From Azospirillum griseum (GTDB lineage Bacteria; Pseudomonadota; Alphaproteobacteria; Azospirillales; Azospirillaceae), in NCBI RefSeq assembly GCF_003966125.1, contig NZ_RXMA01000028.1:1-64000 (forward strand): a stretch of 64,000 nt of DNA, in the 5' to 3' direction. The first letter of the stretch is position 1. Each line of letters begins with the position of its first letter. Under the pieces are notes generated by a model. The model searched no databases and had not been told where the DNA came from. It saw only the letters and a program-made list of their open reading frames with translations. The translations under genes were made by a program, and so were the position numbers. Of this stretch, positions 34,835 through 44,087 are shown one piece after another.

Positions 34835-36013
34835 TCACGCCAGATGCGGGCTTTTCAGGTAATCCTCGGCCTGCATCTCCATCAGGCGGCTGACCGTGCG
34901 TTCGAACTCGAAGGCGTGGGTCCCTTCGGGATACAGGCGCTCCGGCGGGCCTTCGGCGGCGATCATCAGGTTGACCCGGTGCTCGTACAGCGCGTCGATC
35001 AGCGTCATGAAGCGCTTGGCCTCGTTGCGCATCTCGTCCTTCATCGTCGGCACGCCGTCGATCAGCAGCGTGTGGAAATGGGTGGCGATGGCCAGATAGT
35101 CCGCCGCCCCCAGCGGCTTGCCGCACATGTCCTGGAAACCGACCCAGGCCACGCCCTTGGCCGCCCGCGCGATCTCCACCCGGCGGCCCTGCACCGTCAA
35201 ATGGGTGGGGTCCGGCGTCGCCCCGCCGGTCAGGGTGGCGAAAGTGTCGGCCATCGCCCGGTCCGCCGCCGCCCCCAGCGGGTGATGGTAGATCGGTTGA
35301 CCCTTCAGCCGGTCCAGCCGGTAATCGGTCGGCCCGTCGAGCGACAGAACGTCGAGCTTGTCCTTCAGCAGCGCGATGAAGGGCAGGAACAGATCGCGCT
35401 GCAAGCCGTCCTTGTAGAGCATGTCGGGCGGCCAGTTCGAGGTCGCGACCACCACCACGCCCAGTTCGAACAGGTGGGTGAACAACCGCCCCAGGATCAT
35501 CGCGTCGACGACGTTGGTGACGTGGAATTCGTCAAAGCACAGCAGCCACGCTTCGCCCGCCAGGGCGCGGGCCAGTTCGGGCAGGCTGTCGTCGGCCCCG
35601 CCCGCCTTGACCTTGCCCGATTGGCGGTGGTCGTGAATGCGCTGGTGCACCTCAAGCATGAATTCGTGGAAATGCACGCGGCGCTTGCGGTCCACCGGGG
35701 CGCTGTCGAAGAACAGATCCATCAGCATGGATTTGCCGCGCCCGACCCCGCCATAGAGATACAGCCCCTGCGGCGCGGTGGTCGCCACCTCCGGCGACGG
35801 CGTGGCGCGGCGGCGGCCCAGACCGAAACGCTCCAGCCAGCCACCGCCCGCCGCCTTGGCCTCCCCCGCCGCCTGCGGCTGGTAGCCCTTCAGGGCGTGA
35901 TAGAGGCTTTGGAACTTCTCGGCCGCCAGCTCCTGATCGGGATCGGGGCGGAGGGTGCCGGTTCCGCGACGGGCGCGGTACAGCGAAAGCGGACCTTCGG
36001 TCATGGGGGGCAT
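34835..36013 (-). CDS. zapE: Cell division protein ZapE (AFG1-like ATPase)
   Basis: The product is 392 residues. Walker A GGVGRGKSMLMDLFFD and Walker B WLLCFDEFHVTNVVDAMIL are the AFG1/ZapE hallmarks, with VVATSNWPPDMLYKDGLQR following. ZapE is an FtsZ-associated ATPase that acts late in division. A 25-residue Gly/Ala linker after residue 45 is lineage-specific. Start is uncertain (36013 or 36004; neither has a good ribosome site). It is convergent with topB. Confidence 0.92.
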   Translation of the reverse strand: MPPMTEGPLSLYRARRGTGTLRPDPDQELAAEKFQSLYHALKGYQPQAAGEAKAAGGGWLERFGLGRRRATPSPEVATTAPQGLYLYGGVGRGKSMLMDLFFDSAPVDRKRRVHFHEFMLEVHQRIHDHRQSGKVKAGGADDSLPELARALAGEAWLLCFDEFHVTNVVDAMILGRLFTHLFELGVVVVATSNWPPDMLYKDGLQRDLFLPFIALLKDKLDVLSLDGPTDYRLDRLKGQPIYHHPLGAAADRAMADTFATLTGGATPDPTHLTVQGRRVEIARAAKGVAWVGFQDMCGKPLGAADYLAIATHFHTLLIDGVPTMKDEMRNEAKRFMTLIDALYEHRVNLMIAAEGPPERLYPEGTHAFEFERTVSRLMEMQAEDYLKSPHLA

Positions 36014-36204
36014 CGCCGGGGGCTGGACGGAGGACGGCGTTTGTCCTAGCCGATGCCATGCTGCGGAGCAACGCCGCTGTCGCCACGGCACCCATGCGCG
36101 CGCGCCCTGCGGCCCCCCCTGCGACACGGTTAAGCTTTCTTTACAAGGTCGGCTTCTTTAATCAGGACGCACCCTGCCCGCCGCCCACCGAACACACCGC
36201 CATC

Positions 36205-38019
36205 ATGGACGAGTCTGCATCGCCCGCCCTGCCCCCGCCCCCGACCCGCCGACCGCCGGTGCTGGGGGGCGCTTTGGCGTCGGTGCGCTTCCTGATGCTC
36301 GCCTCCGGTCTGGCCTTCATCCTGGTTGTCAACGGCTTGATCGGATACGGCATTTTCCAGCGCTACGGGGAATCGCTGGACGCGGGCGCGCGGGCCACCC
36401 GCGATCTGGCCCGGCTGCTGGAACAGCACACCGCGCGCGTCCTCAGCACCCCCGACCGACGGTTGGGCAATCTGGACGGGCTGGCGGCGCGGCTGGATCA
36501 GGCGCGCGACGGCGGTCCGGGCCGCGCGCTGCTGCTGCGCCACGACGGAACCATCCTGCTGGAACGGCCGGACCGCAAGGCCGCACCGCCCACCTTCGCC
36601 GACTGGCCCACCCTGCGCGACGCGCTGGCGGATCGGGAGGAGATCGGCCTGCGGGCGTTGGCCCCGGACGGGCAGGACAGCCTGGTCAGCCTGCGGCGGG
36701 TGGAGGGGCATCCCTACCTCGTCGCCGCCACCCTGCCGCGCGCCGACGCCCTGACCGACTGGCGGCGAGACACCGCCGCCTGGGCCGCGATCGGGGTGGT
36801 GATGACCATCGCCATCGCCCTGCTCACCGCCTTCGTCGTCCGCCAGCACGCGCGGCTTGAGGAGGATCAGGCGCAATTGGCCGCCGCGTCCCGCCGGATT
36901 CGCGGAATTCTCGATTCGATGCTCGACGCCGTCGTCACCTTCGACGCCGATGGCCGCATCCTCACCTTCAACCGGGCGGCGGAGCGCATGTTTGGCGCGG
37001 CGGCGCGCGACATGGTCGGGCAATCGATCAACGCGCTGATTCCCGATGGCGTCATCAGCGCCAACGACCATGACCTGACCGCGCTGCGGCCCGATGGCCG
37101 GGCCTTTCCCATCGGCTTCATGGTCAGCGACCTGCACGTGATCGACCAACCCGACGAGGCCCGAACCGCTCCGCACGTCTTCGTCGGCGTGATCCGCGAC
37201 ATGACCCGGCGGAAAAAGCAGGAGGCCGAACTCATCGCCTCCAAAACACAAGCCGAGTTGGCCAACCGGGCCAAGAGCGAGTTCCTCGCCAACATGAGCC
37301 ACGAGTTGCGCACACCGCTCAACGCCATCATCGGTTTTGCCGAAATCCTGAGCAGCGACTTTTTCGGGGTGCTGAACGCCCGGCAAAAAAGCTGCGTGCA
37401 GGACATCCACGACAGCGGGGCGCATCTGCTGTCCATCGTCAACGCCGTGCTCGACATGTCCAAGCTGGAATCGGGCCATTACGAGGTGCAGGAGGAGGCG
37501 GTGGAGGCGCATGAGGCCATCGCCCAATGCCTGATGATGGTGCGCGACCGCGCCAACGCCAACGGTGTGGCCCTGCGCAACGAGGCCGCCGCCGCCATCG
37601 CCACCCTGTGGGTGGACCGGCGCGCCTTCAAACAGGTGATCCTGAACCTGCTGTCCAACGCCGTGAAATTCACCCCATCGGGCGGCAGCGTCACCATCAC
37701 CGCCGGTCCCGACCGGGACGGCGGTTTTTCGTTAAGCGTGCGCGACACCGGCATCGGCATCCCGGCGGAGTTCATGGACGACCTGTTCCAGGCCTTCCGC
37801 CAAGCGGAAAACAGCGCCAACCGGCGTTACGAAGGAACCGGGCTGGGCCTGTCCATCGCCAAGAATCTGTTGGATCTGCACGGCGGCTCGCTGACCTGCC
37901 GCAGCGTGGTCGGCGGCGGCACGACGATGACGGTGCATCTGCCCGCCACACGCCTGCTGCCGCCCGGCGTCACGCGCAGCGGCCACAGCCGCACGGGCGC
38001 ACCGCACGGCGCACCCTGA
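36205..38019 (+). CDS. Membrane PAS-domain sensor histidine kinase
   Basis: The product is 604 residues. Two membrane helices (about 29-51 and 190-212) bracket a periplasmic domain. A PAS domain follows at about 225-335 (RGILDSMLDAVVTFDADGRILTFNRAAERMFG). The transmitter has the H-box FLANMSHELRTPLNAIIGFAEIL, the N-box NLLSNAVKF, G1 DTGIGIP and G2 GTGLGLSI, so it should autophosphorylate. No response regulator is adjacent, so the partner is unknown. The ATG at 36205 is used. Confidence 0.93.
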   Translation: MDESASPALPPPPTRRPPVLGGALASVRFLMLASGLAFILVVNGLIGYGIFQRYGESLDAGARATRDLARLLEQHTARVLSTPDRRLGNLDGLAARLDQARDGGPGRALLLRHDGTILLERPDRKAAPPTFADWPTLRDALADREEIGLRALAPDGQDSLVSLRRVEGHPYLVAATLPRADALTDWRRDTAAWAAIGVVMTIAIALLTAFVVRQHARLEEDQAQLAAASRRIRGILDSMLDAVVTFDADGRILTFNRAAERMFGAAARDMVGQSINALIPDGVISANDHDLTALRPDGRAFPIGFMVSDLHVIDQPDEARTAPHVFVGVIRDMTRRKKQEAELIASKTQAELANRAKSEFLANMSHELRTPLNAIIGFAEILSSDFFGVLNARQKSCVQDIHDSGAHLLSIVNAVLDMSKLESGHYEVQEEAVEAHEAIAQCLMMVRDRANANGVALRNEAAAAIATLWVDRRAFKQVILNLLSNAVKFTPSGGSVTITAGPDRDGGFSLSVRDTGIGIPAEFMDDLFQAFRQAENSANRRYEGTGLGLSIAKNLLDLHGGSLTCRSVVGGGTTMTVHLPATRLLPPGVTRSGHSRTGAPHGAP

Positions 38020-38053
38020 TCCACCCCGCCAAAGCTCAATCGCGGCGAGGTGG

Positions 38054-38914
38054 TCAGCGCACCCGCGTGGCGGTGAAGCGCTGGGGCGGGTTCACAAAGG
38101 CGTCCTGCGCGGCGATCAACTGCAACTCGCGCGTGCCCATCCGCCCGGTGACGTCAAAGATGGCGTAGATCGCCGCCGCCGCCTGCTCCAACGCCTCGCG
38201 CGGGTCGAAACCCTTCAGGTAATGGGCCAGGAACAGCGCGGCCACCGCGTCACCCGATCCGTTCGGCGGCGGTTCCAGCGCCAGACGCGGCGTCTCCACC
38301 AGCCACGCGCCATCGGCGTCGTCCACCAGCATTTCGATGCGGTCGGCGGCGGCGTCGCGGCGGGTCAGACTCGTCACCAGCACCAGACGCGGGCCGCGCG
38401 CGCGCAGGGCTGCCGTCGCCGCCAGCGCGTCGTCCAGCGTGGCGATGGGGCGGTCGGCCAGAAACTCCAGCTCGAACTGGTTGGGCGTCAGCAGATCGGC
38501 GGCGGGAACCGCGTGGGTCTTGATGAAGTCCGGCAGACCGGGCCGCACGAAGAAGCCGCGCCCGACATCGCCCATCACCGGGTCGCAGCAATAGATCGCC
38601 TGCGGGTTGGCGGCCTTGACGCGGGCGGCCGTGTCCACGATCACCCGGCCCAGCCCGACATCGCCCATATAGCCGGACAGCACGGCGTCGCAGCGGGGCA
38701 GAACCTCGCGCGCGGCGATGCCGTCCACAATCTCGGCGATGTGTTCGGCGGTGAAGACCTGCCCGGTCCACGCGCCATAGCCGGTGTGGTTGGAAAACTG
38801 GACGGTGTTCACCGCGACGGCGTCGATTCCCAACCGCTGCAACGGAAACACCGCAGCCCGGTTGCCGACATAGCCGTAAGCGACGTGCGATTGGATCGAA
38901 AGGACGGTCTTCAT
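38054..38914 (-). CDS. pdxY: Pyridoxal kinase PdxY
   Basis: The product is 286 residues. PdxY phosphorylates pyridoxal in vitamin B6 salvage. It has the ribokinase-like opening VLSIQSHVAYGYVGNRAAVFPLQRLG, the YCCDPVMGDVGRGFFV segment, NQFELEFL and the catalytic PPPNGSGDAVAALFLAHYL (GxGD). The ATG at 38914 is used; the TTG at 38920 is unlikely. It is convergent with the histidine kinase gene. Confidence 0.95.
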   Translation of the reverse strand: MKTVLSIQSHVAYGYVGNRAAVFPLQRLGIDAVAVNTVQFSNHTGYGAWTGQVFTAEHIAEIVDGIAAREVLPRCDAVLSGYMGDVGLGRVIVDTAARVKAANPQAIYCCDPVMGDVGRGFFVRPGLPDFIKTHAVPAADLLTPNQFELEFLADRPIATLDDALAATAALRARGPRLVLVTSLTRRDAAADRIEMLVDDADGAWLVETPRLALEPPPNGSGDAVAALFLAHYLKGFDPREALEQAAAAIYAIFDVTGRMGTRELQLIAAQDAFVNPPQRFTATRVR

Positions 38915-39099
38915 GGGCAAAAGCCTATGCGACCCTCCGCGCCCGGTAAACCCATGATCGGGTTGAGGGGATGGGCCAGATCGCGCATGGCTGCCATGCC
39001 GCCGCGCCGGTCGGGCCTATGGCGGCATGGACAGCGGTGGGGGCTGCGGATCATTCTGCCGCACCGCAAACCTTCCGTCGCCTTCCGGGGAATCGCACC

Positions 39100-39987
39100 A
39101 TGGCCATGACCGTCCGCCCGCGCCGCAGCGTCCTTTACATGCCGGGGTCCAACGCCCGCGCGCTGGACAAGGGGCGCAGCCTGCCCGCCGACGGCCTGAT
39201 CCTGGATTTGGAGGACGCCGTGGCCCCGGACGCCAAGGCGCAGGCCCGCGACACCATCGCCCAGGCCATCGCCGCCGGTGGCTATGGCGGGCGAGAGCTG
39301 GTGATCCGCACCAACGGGCTGAACACGCCCTGGGGTTATGACGATCTGCGCATGGCCGCCACCAGTGGGGCCGACGCCGTGCTGTTGCCCAAGGTGGAAA
39401 GCGCCGACGCGGTGCGGCAGGCCGAATCGCTGCTGCGCGCCGCTGGCGCGCCGGACAGCCTGCGCCTGTGGTGCATGATGGAAACGCCGCTGGGGATGCT
39501 GAACGCCAAGGAGATCGCCGGGGCCTCGCCCACGCTGGGCGCGCTGGTGCTCGGCACGTCCGATCTGGCCAAGGACCTGCACGCCGCCCACACGCGCGAC
39601 CGGCTGCCGATGCTGACCAGCCTTGGCCTGTGCCTGCTGGCCGCCCGCGCCTATGGTCTGGCGGTGCTGGACGGGGTGCATCTGGATCTGAACGACGAGG
39701 AGGGCTTTGCCCAGTCCTGCCGCCAGGGGCGCGAGCTGGGCTTTGACGGCAAGACGCTGATCCACCCCAAGACCATCGCCGCCTGCAACGCCGTGTTCGG
39801 CCCCGACGCCGAGGAGATCGCCCAGGCGCATCGCCTGATCGCCGCCCACGCCGAAGCCGCCGCGCAGGGCAAGGGCGTGGTGCTGGTCGATGGCAAGCTG
39901 GTGGAAAACCTGCACGTCGAAAACGCGCGCCGTCTGGTCGCGCTCAGCGACGCCATCGCGGCGTTGGAAGGCAACGCCCAGGGGTAA
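39100..39987 (+). CDS. HpcH/HpaI (CitE-like) CoA ester lyase
   Basis: The product is 295 residues with a TIM-barrel fold of the CitE/malyl-CoA lyase family. Motifs are RRSVLYMPGSNARALDKG, LDLEDAVAPDAK, the glutamate in WCMMETPLGMLN, the metal site in LGTSDLAKDL, and FDGKTLIHPKTI near the C terminus. Family members cleave malyl-CoA, citramalyl-CoA or related thioesters, or hydrolyse them. The exact substrate is not clear from sequence. It is divergent from pdxY and convergent with ftsY. Confidence 0.88.
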   Translation: MAMTVRPRRSVLYMPGSNARALDKGRSLPADGLILDLEDAVAPDAKAQARDTIAQAIAAGGYGGRELVIRTNGLNTPWGYDDLRMAATSGADAVLLPKVESADAVRQAESLLRAAGAPDSLRLWCMMETPLGMLNAKEIAGASPTLGALVLGTSDLAKDLHAAHTRDRLPMLTSLGLCLLAARAYGLAVLDGVHLDLNDEEGFAQSCRQGRELGFDGKTLIHPKTIAACNAVFGPDAEEIAQAHRLIAAHAEAAAQGKGVVLVDGKLVENLHVENARRLVALSDAIAALEGNAQG

Positions 39988-40017
39988 AGCGGACGGACGG
40001 AGTGGTGGGGCCGGAGG

Positions 40018-41220
40018 TCAGTCGGCGTTCAGCCCCATCAGCGATTTGGCGAAGGCGTCGGCGTCGAAGGGGCGCAGGTCATAGACGCCCTCGCCCACGC
40101 CAATGGCGTGGACCGGCAGCTTGAATTTTTCGGCCAGCGCGACCAGCACGCCGCCACGCGCCGAGCCGTCCAGCTTGGTCAGGATCAGGCCGTTGACGTT
40201 CACCATGTCGCGGAAAATCTCGACCTGGCTGTGGGCGTTCTGGCCGGTGGTGGCGTCCAGCGTCAACAGGGTGGTGTGCGGCGCGCTCTCGTCCACCTTC
40301 TTGATGACGCGGACGATCTTGCGCAGCTCGTCCATCAGCCCGGCCTTGTTCTGCAAACGCCCGGCGGTGTCGATCAGCAGCACATCCACCCCTTGCGCCC
40401 GCGCGCGCTCCACCGCGTCAAAGGCCAGACCGGCGGCGTCGGCCCCGGTGTCGCGCGCGATCACCTCGCAGCCGGTGCGCTCGCCCCAAATCTTCAATTG
40501 GCTGACAGCGGCGGCGCGGAAGGTGTCACCCGCCGCCAGCATCACGCTTTTGCCCTCCGCCCGGAACTGGCGGGCGAGCTTGCCGATGGTCGTGGTCTTG
40601 CCGGTCCCGTTGACGCCGACCAGCAGGATGACGTGGGGCTTGCGCGCCGGGTCGATGACCAAAGGCTGGGCGATCGGGCTGATGGTCTTGGCGATTTCGG
40701 CGGCCAGGAAGCCCTTGACCTCCTCCGCCGTCACCTCCTTGCCGAAGCGGGTGCGGGCCAGCTCCGCCGTCACCTTGGCCGCCGTGGTCGGGCCAAGGTC
40801 GGCGGTGATGAGCAGCTCCTCCAACTCCTCCAGCGCGGCGTCGTCCAGCTTGCGCTTGGTGAAGATGCCGGAAATCCCCTCCGTCAGCTTGGAGGAGGAT
40901 TTCGCCAGCCCTTCCTTCAGACGGAAGAACCAGCCCTTCTTGGTCGGCGGCGGTTCGTCGATGATCGGTTCGGCCACCGCGACGTTGGCGGTTGGTTGCG
41001 GAGCCGGAACGGTGTCGATTGGGTGCGAAAACGCAACGGACGTTGGTTCCGCTTCCGAAACAACCTTCGCTTCGGAAGCCGCCACCTCCGCCGTGGTCGC
41101 CGCGTCGTCGGCAACCGCTGGCGCGGCTTGCGGCAAGGCGGATTGATCCGACCGGTCCGGCGTTTCGGGCTTGCGGGCGTCGTCTTCGGGCTTCTTGCGG
41201 CCGAACCAGCGCAAAATCAT
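40018..41220 (-). CDS. ftsY: Signal recognition particle receptor FtsY
   Basis: The product is 400 residues. An acidic N-terminal A domain (1-100) precedes the NG GTPase. Motifs are GVNGTGKTTTIGKLA (G1), the AAGDTFRAAAVSQL loop, DTAGRLQN (G3) and TKLDGSARGG (G4), with the C-terminal IGVGEGVYDLRPFDADAFAKSL. It receives SRP-ribosome complexes at the membrane. It is last gene of the dapF operon, 13 nt after mtaB. Confidence 0.97.
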   Translation of the reverse strand: MILRWFGRKKPEDDARKPETPDRSDQSALPQAAPAVADDAATTAEVAASEAKVVSEAEPTSVAFSHPIDTVPAPQPTANVAVAEPIIDEPPPTKKGWFFRLKEGLAKSSSKLTEGISGIFTKRKLDDAALEELEELLITADLGPTTAAKVTAELARTRFGKEVTAEEVKGFLAAEIAKTISPIAQPLVIDPARKPHVILLVGVNGTGKTTTIGKLARQFRAEGKSVMLAAGDTFRAAAVSQLKIWGERTGCEVIARDTGADAAGLAFDAVERARAQGVDVLLIDTAGRLQNKAGLMDELRKIVRVIKKVDESAPHTTLLTLDATTGQNAHSQVEIFRDMVNVNGLILTKLDGSARGGVLVALAEKFKLPVHAIGVGEGVYDLRPFDADAFAKSLMGLNAD

Positions 41221-41233
41221 GGGATGTCCGCTT

Positions 41234-42523
41234 TTACAAAAGGGTGCCGGTCAGCGCGCCATCGGCCACGCCGGTGATGGTGGCGCGCACCACCGATCCG
41301 GGGGGAAGGGTGACGCCCAGACGGATTTCAGCAAAATGTTCGGTGCGGCCCAGATCGTCCTTTTCGATCAGGACCGACGCGGTGCGCCCGACCAGCGACG
41401 CCAGCGTGCGCGCCTCCGCTTGCGCGCCCACGGCGCGCAGGCGGGCGGCGCGCTCCTTGCGCACCCCACCGTCGATCTGTGGCATCCGCGCGGCGGGCGT
41501 GCCGGGGCGCGGGCTGAAGGGGAAGACGTGCAGCCAGGTCAGGCCACAATCCTCGACCATCTTCAGGGTGTTGGCGAACATCTCCTCGGTCTCCGTCGGG
41601 AAACCGGCGATGAAATCGGCCCCGAACACGGCGTCGGGCCGCAGACGGCGCACGCGCTCGCAAAAGGCGACGGCGTCGGCCCGGCTGTGGCGGCGCTTCA
41701 TCCGCTTCAGGATCATGTCGTCGCCCGCCTGGAGCGACAGGTGCAGGTGCGGCATCAGGCGCGGTTCCTGCTCGATCAGGCGCCACAGATCCTCGTCCAT
41801 CTCGATGCAGTCGAGCGAGGACAGGCGCAGACGCGGCAGCTCCGGCACGCAGGCCAGAAGGCGGCGGACCATCTGCCCCAGCGTCGGCGCCCCCGGCAGA
41901 TCGGGGCCGTAGCTGGTGATGTCCACGCCCGACAACACCACCTCGTTGTAGCCCGCGCGGACCAGCGCCTGGACCTGCTCCACCACCGCGCCAATGGGAA
42001 CGGAGCGCGAGGGGCCACGACCGAAGGGGATGATGCAGAAGGTGCAACGGTGGTCGCAGCCCTGCTGCACCTGGACAAAGGCGCGGGCGCGATCCTCGAA
42101 CCCGCCGATGAGATGACCGGCGGTCTCCTTCACCGACATGATGTCGTTGACCAGCACCTTTTCGGTCGGCGGCAGCCCCCAGCTTTCGGCCTGCAGCTTT
42201 TCCTGATTGCCGATGACCTGATCGACCTCTGGCATGGCGGCAAAGCGCTTGGGGTCGATCTGGGCCGCACAGCCGGTCACGACGATGCGGGCACCGGGCC
42301 GTTCCCGCCGCAGCTTGCGGATGGTCTGGCGGGCCTGCCGCTCCGCCTCCGACGTCACCGCGCAGGTGTTGACGATGACCACATCCTCCAACCCGGCGTT
42401 GCGGGCGTGGGTGCGCATCACCTCGGACTCATAGCTGTTCAGACGGCACCCGAAGGTGACGATCTCCGGATCGCGCGCCTCGGTCGGCGGAGGAGCGCTG
42501 TCGGGCGCAGCATCAGCGGGCAT
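41234..42523 (-). CDS. mtaB: tRNA t6A37 methylthiotransferase MtaB
   Basis: The product is 429 residues. It adds the methylthio group to t6A37 of tRNA. The N-terminal UPF0004 domain has cysteines Cys26 (TFGCRLNS), Cys54 (NTCAVTSEAE) and one in VVTGCAAQID. The radical SAM cluster motif is CDHRCTFCIIPFGRG, and a C-terminal TRAM domain follows. The ATG at 42523 overlaps the DUF2442 gene by 11 bp. A sequence class with FGCRLN points to MtaB rather than MiaB. Confidence 0.95.
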   Translation of the reverse strand: MPADAAPDSAPPPTEARDPEIVTFGCRLNSYESEVMRTHARNAGLEDVVIVNTCAVTSEAERQARQTIRKLRRERPGARIVVTGCAAQIDPKRFAAMPEVDQVIGNQEKLQAESWGLPPTEKVLVNDIMSVKETAGHLIGGFEDRARAFVQVQQGCDHRCTFCIIPFGRGPSRSVPIGAVVEQVQALVRAGYNEVVLSGVDITSYGPDLPGAPTLGQMVRRLLACVPELPRLRLSSLDCIEMDEDLWRLIEQEPRLMPHLHLSLQAGDDMILKRMKRRHSRADAVAFCERVRRLRPDAVFGADFIAGFPTETEEMFANTLKMVEDCGLTWLHVFPFSPRPGTPAARMPQIDGGVRKERAARLRAVGAQAEARTLASLVGRTASVLIEKDDLGRTEHFAEIRLGVTLPPGSVVRATITGVADGALTGTLL

Positions 42524-42794
42524 GTGCGTTTCCCCTCGCGGTCGGCAACGGCGCGCCGGTCACGGCGGCGTACAGCACCACCGGGTCGAGATCGGCCCCG
42601 TTCGGCCAGACGATGGTTCCCAAATCCGCATCGACCCGAACGGCGGTGAAGACGTCCGGGTCGCGCAGCGGGGCGAACACGCCGGTGAAGTCCACCATCG
42701 ACGCAACATCCACCGCTCCTTCGGCCCCGTCCTCGAACCGGAGTCGCAAGCGATGGCCGTCCAGCGGCTGCACGGCAATGATGTCCTTCAGCAT
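42513..42794 (-). CDS. DUF2442 domain protein
   Basis: The product is 93 residues, with the typical LKDIIAVQPLDGHRLRLRFEDGAEGAVDVASMVDF and VRVDADLGTIVWPNGADLDPVVLY of DUF2442. Function unknown. The ATG at 42794 has a GGA/GAG ribosome site and follows the DUF4160 stop by 4 nt; the longer frame opens with TTG. DUF2442 genes very often pair with DUF4160 genes, as here. The 3' end overlaps mtaB by 11 bp. Confidence 0.85.
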   Translation of the reverse strand: MLKDIIAVQPLDGHRLRLRFEDGAEGAVDVASMVDFTGVFAPLRDPDVFTAVRVDADLGTIVWPNGADLDPVVLYAAVTGAPLPTARGNAHAR

Positions 42795-42798
42795 CGGC

Positions 42799-43059
42799 TC
42801 ATTCCAACGGAGCAATCGGCTTCAAGGTGGCGTGCGCACGCGCCAATTCCCAGTCCGCCCGAAGCTCTTCCTTATGCCTTGCGGCCCATTCCGACACCAG
42901 CCCCATCGCGCGCGGCGACAGTTCCCCCTCGATCACCCCGAGAGTCTCGATGTCGATGGCGGCCTTTTGTTGGCCATACCGCGCGTGGAAATGCGGCGGG
43001 GCGTGGTCGTTGTAGTACATGGCGATGATGATACCGAAAAACCGGCACAGCTCAGGCAT
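42799..43059 (-). CDS. DUF4160 domain protein
   Basis: The product is 86 residues, starting MPELCRFFGIIIAMYYNDHAPPHFHARYG, which is the DUF4160 signature with its conserved HxPPHFHA histidine cluster. It could bind metal or a nucleic acid, but no activity is established. The pair with DUF2442 resembles a toxin-antitoxin module in size and coupling; that is a guess. Its start overlaps the dapF stop by 8 bp, so it is cotranscribed with dapF. Confidence 0.85.
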   Translation of the reverse strand: MPELCRFFGIIIAMYYNDHAPPHFHARYGQQKAAIDIETLGVIEGELSPRAMGLVSEWAARHKEELRADWELARAHATLKPIAPLE

Positions 43060-43906
43060 CGACGCGGTCGCCTGGCCCAACCAGCTCCGCCGACAGCCGC
43101 CCCCGGAAGCTCACGGCGATGGGGCCGGTCATCAGCACGCGGTTGTCGGGCGTCCATTCGATGGTCAGGGTTCCGCCGTCCAGGATGACGTCGGCCTTGC
43201 GTTCGGTCAGGCCCCGGCGCACCGCCGCCACCTGGGTGGCGCAGGCCCCGCTGCCGCAAGCCTGGGTGACGCCCGCGCCCCGTTCCCACACCCGCATGCG
43301 GATTTGGGTGGGCGACAGGACTTGCGCGAATTCAATGTTGGCGCGTTCGGGGAAGGCGGCGTGATGCTCCAGCGCCGACCCGATGTCCGCCAACGGGACC
43401 GCACTCACATCGTCCACCAGAAAAACGGCGTGCGGGTTGCCCATGTTGACGGCGACGGGGGCGCTGTACCCGGCGTGCTCCACCGCGTCCACCCGCAGGG
43501 TGTCGGCGGGGGCGGCCAGCGGGATCGCGTCCCACTCCAGGCGGGCCGGTCCCATATCGACGGTGATCCGCCCCTGGTCGGCGCGGCTGGCGTGCAACAC
43601 CCCGGCGGCGGTCTGGAAGGACACGGCGTCCGCCCCGCTTTCCTCCATCAGCAACCAGCCGATGCAGCGGGACGCGTTGCCGCAGGCTCCGACCTCGCCG
43701 CCATCGGCGTTGCGGATGCGCATGAAGGCGCTGACCCCGGGCGCGTCGGATTTTTCCAGAACGATGAACTGGTCACAGCCAACCCCGGTGCGACGGTTGG
43801 CGATCGCCCGCACCTCGGCCTCGCTGGGCTGGTAGGGCGTGTGGCGGGCGTCGATCACGACAAAGTCGTTGCCAAGCCCGTGCATCTTCAGGAATTCGCG
43901 CGTCAT
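43052..43906 (-). CDS. dapF: Diaminopimelate epimerase
   Basis: The product is 284 residues and converts LL- to meso-diaminopimelate for lysine and peptidoglycan. Catalytic cysteines are Cys75 in GACGNASRC and the one in TQACGSGACAT. MHGLGNDFVVID near the N terminus is typical. The ATG at 43906 is the family start. It is first gene of the dapF-(DUF4160-DUF2442)-mtaB-ftsY operon. Confidence 0.96.
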   Translation of the reverse strand: MTREFLKMHGLGNDFVVIDARHTPYQPSEAEVRAIANRRTGVGCDQFIVLEKSDAPGVSAFMRIRNADGGEVGACGNASRCIGWLLMEESGADAVSFQTAAGVLHASRADQGRITVDMGPARLEWDAIPLAAPADTLRVDAVEHAGYSAPVAVNMGNPHAVFLVDDVSAVPLADIGSALEHHAAFPERANIEFAQVLSPTQIRMRVWERGAGVTQACGSGACATQVAAVRRGLTERKADVILDGGTLTIEWTPDNRVLMTGPIAVSFRGRLSAELVGPGDRVDA

Positions 43907-44087
43907 AGCACCGTATATAGGGCGAGCGGCGGGCCAAAGTCCACAGCGGCAACCCCGCCCGCACCCCACCCCACCCATGCCGAAACGCGATGTCGGCCAT
44001 CCCCCGGCCCGCCAATCGCAAAACCGTCACACAGCCCACCGATAATGACGCGCCTCTCCCCCCTCCCCGCCCGCAGGAGCCTTTGGC

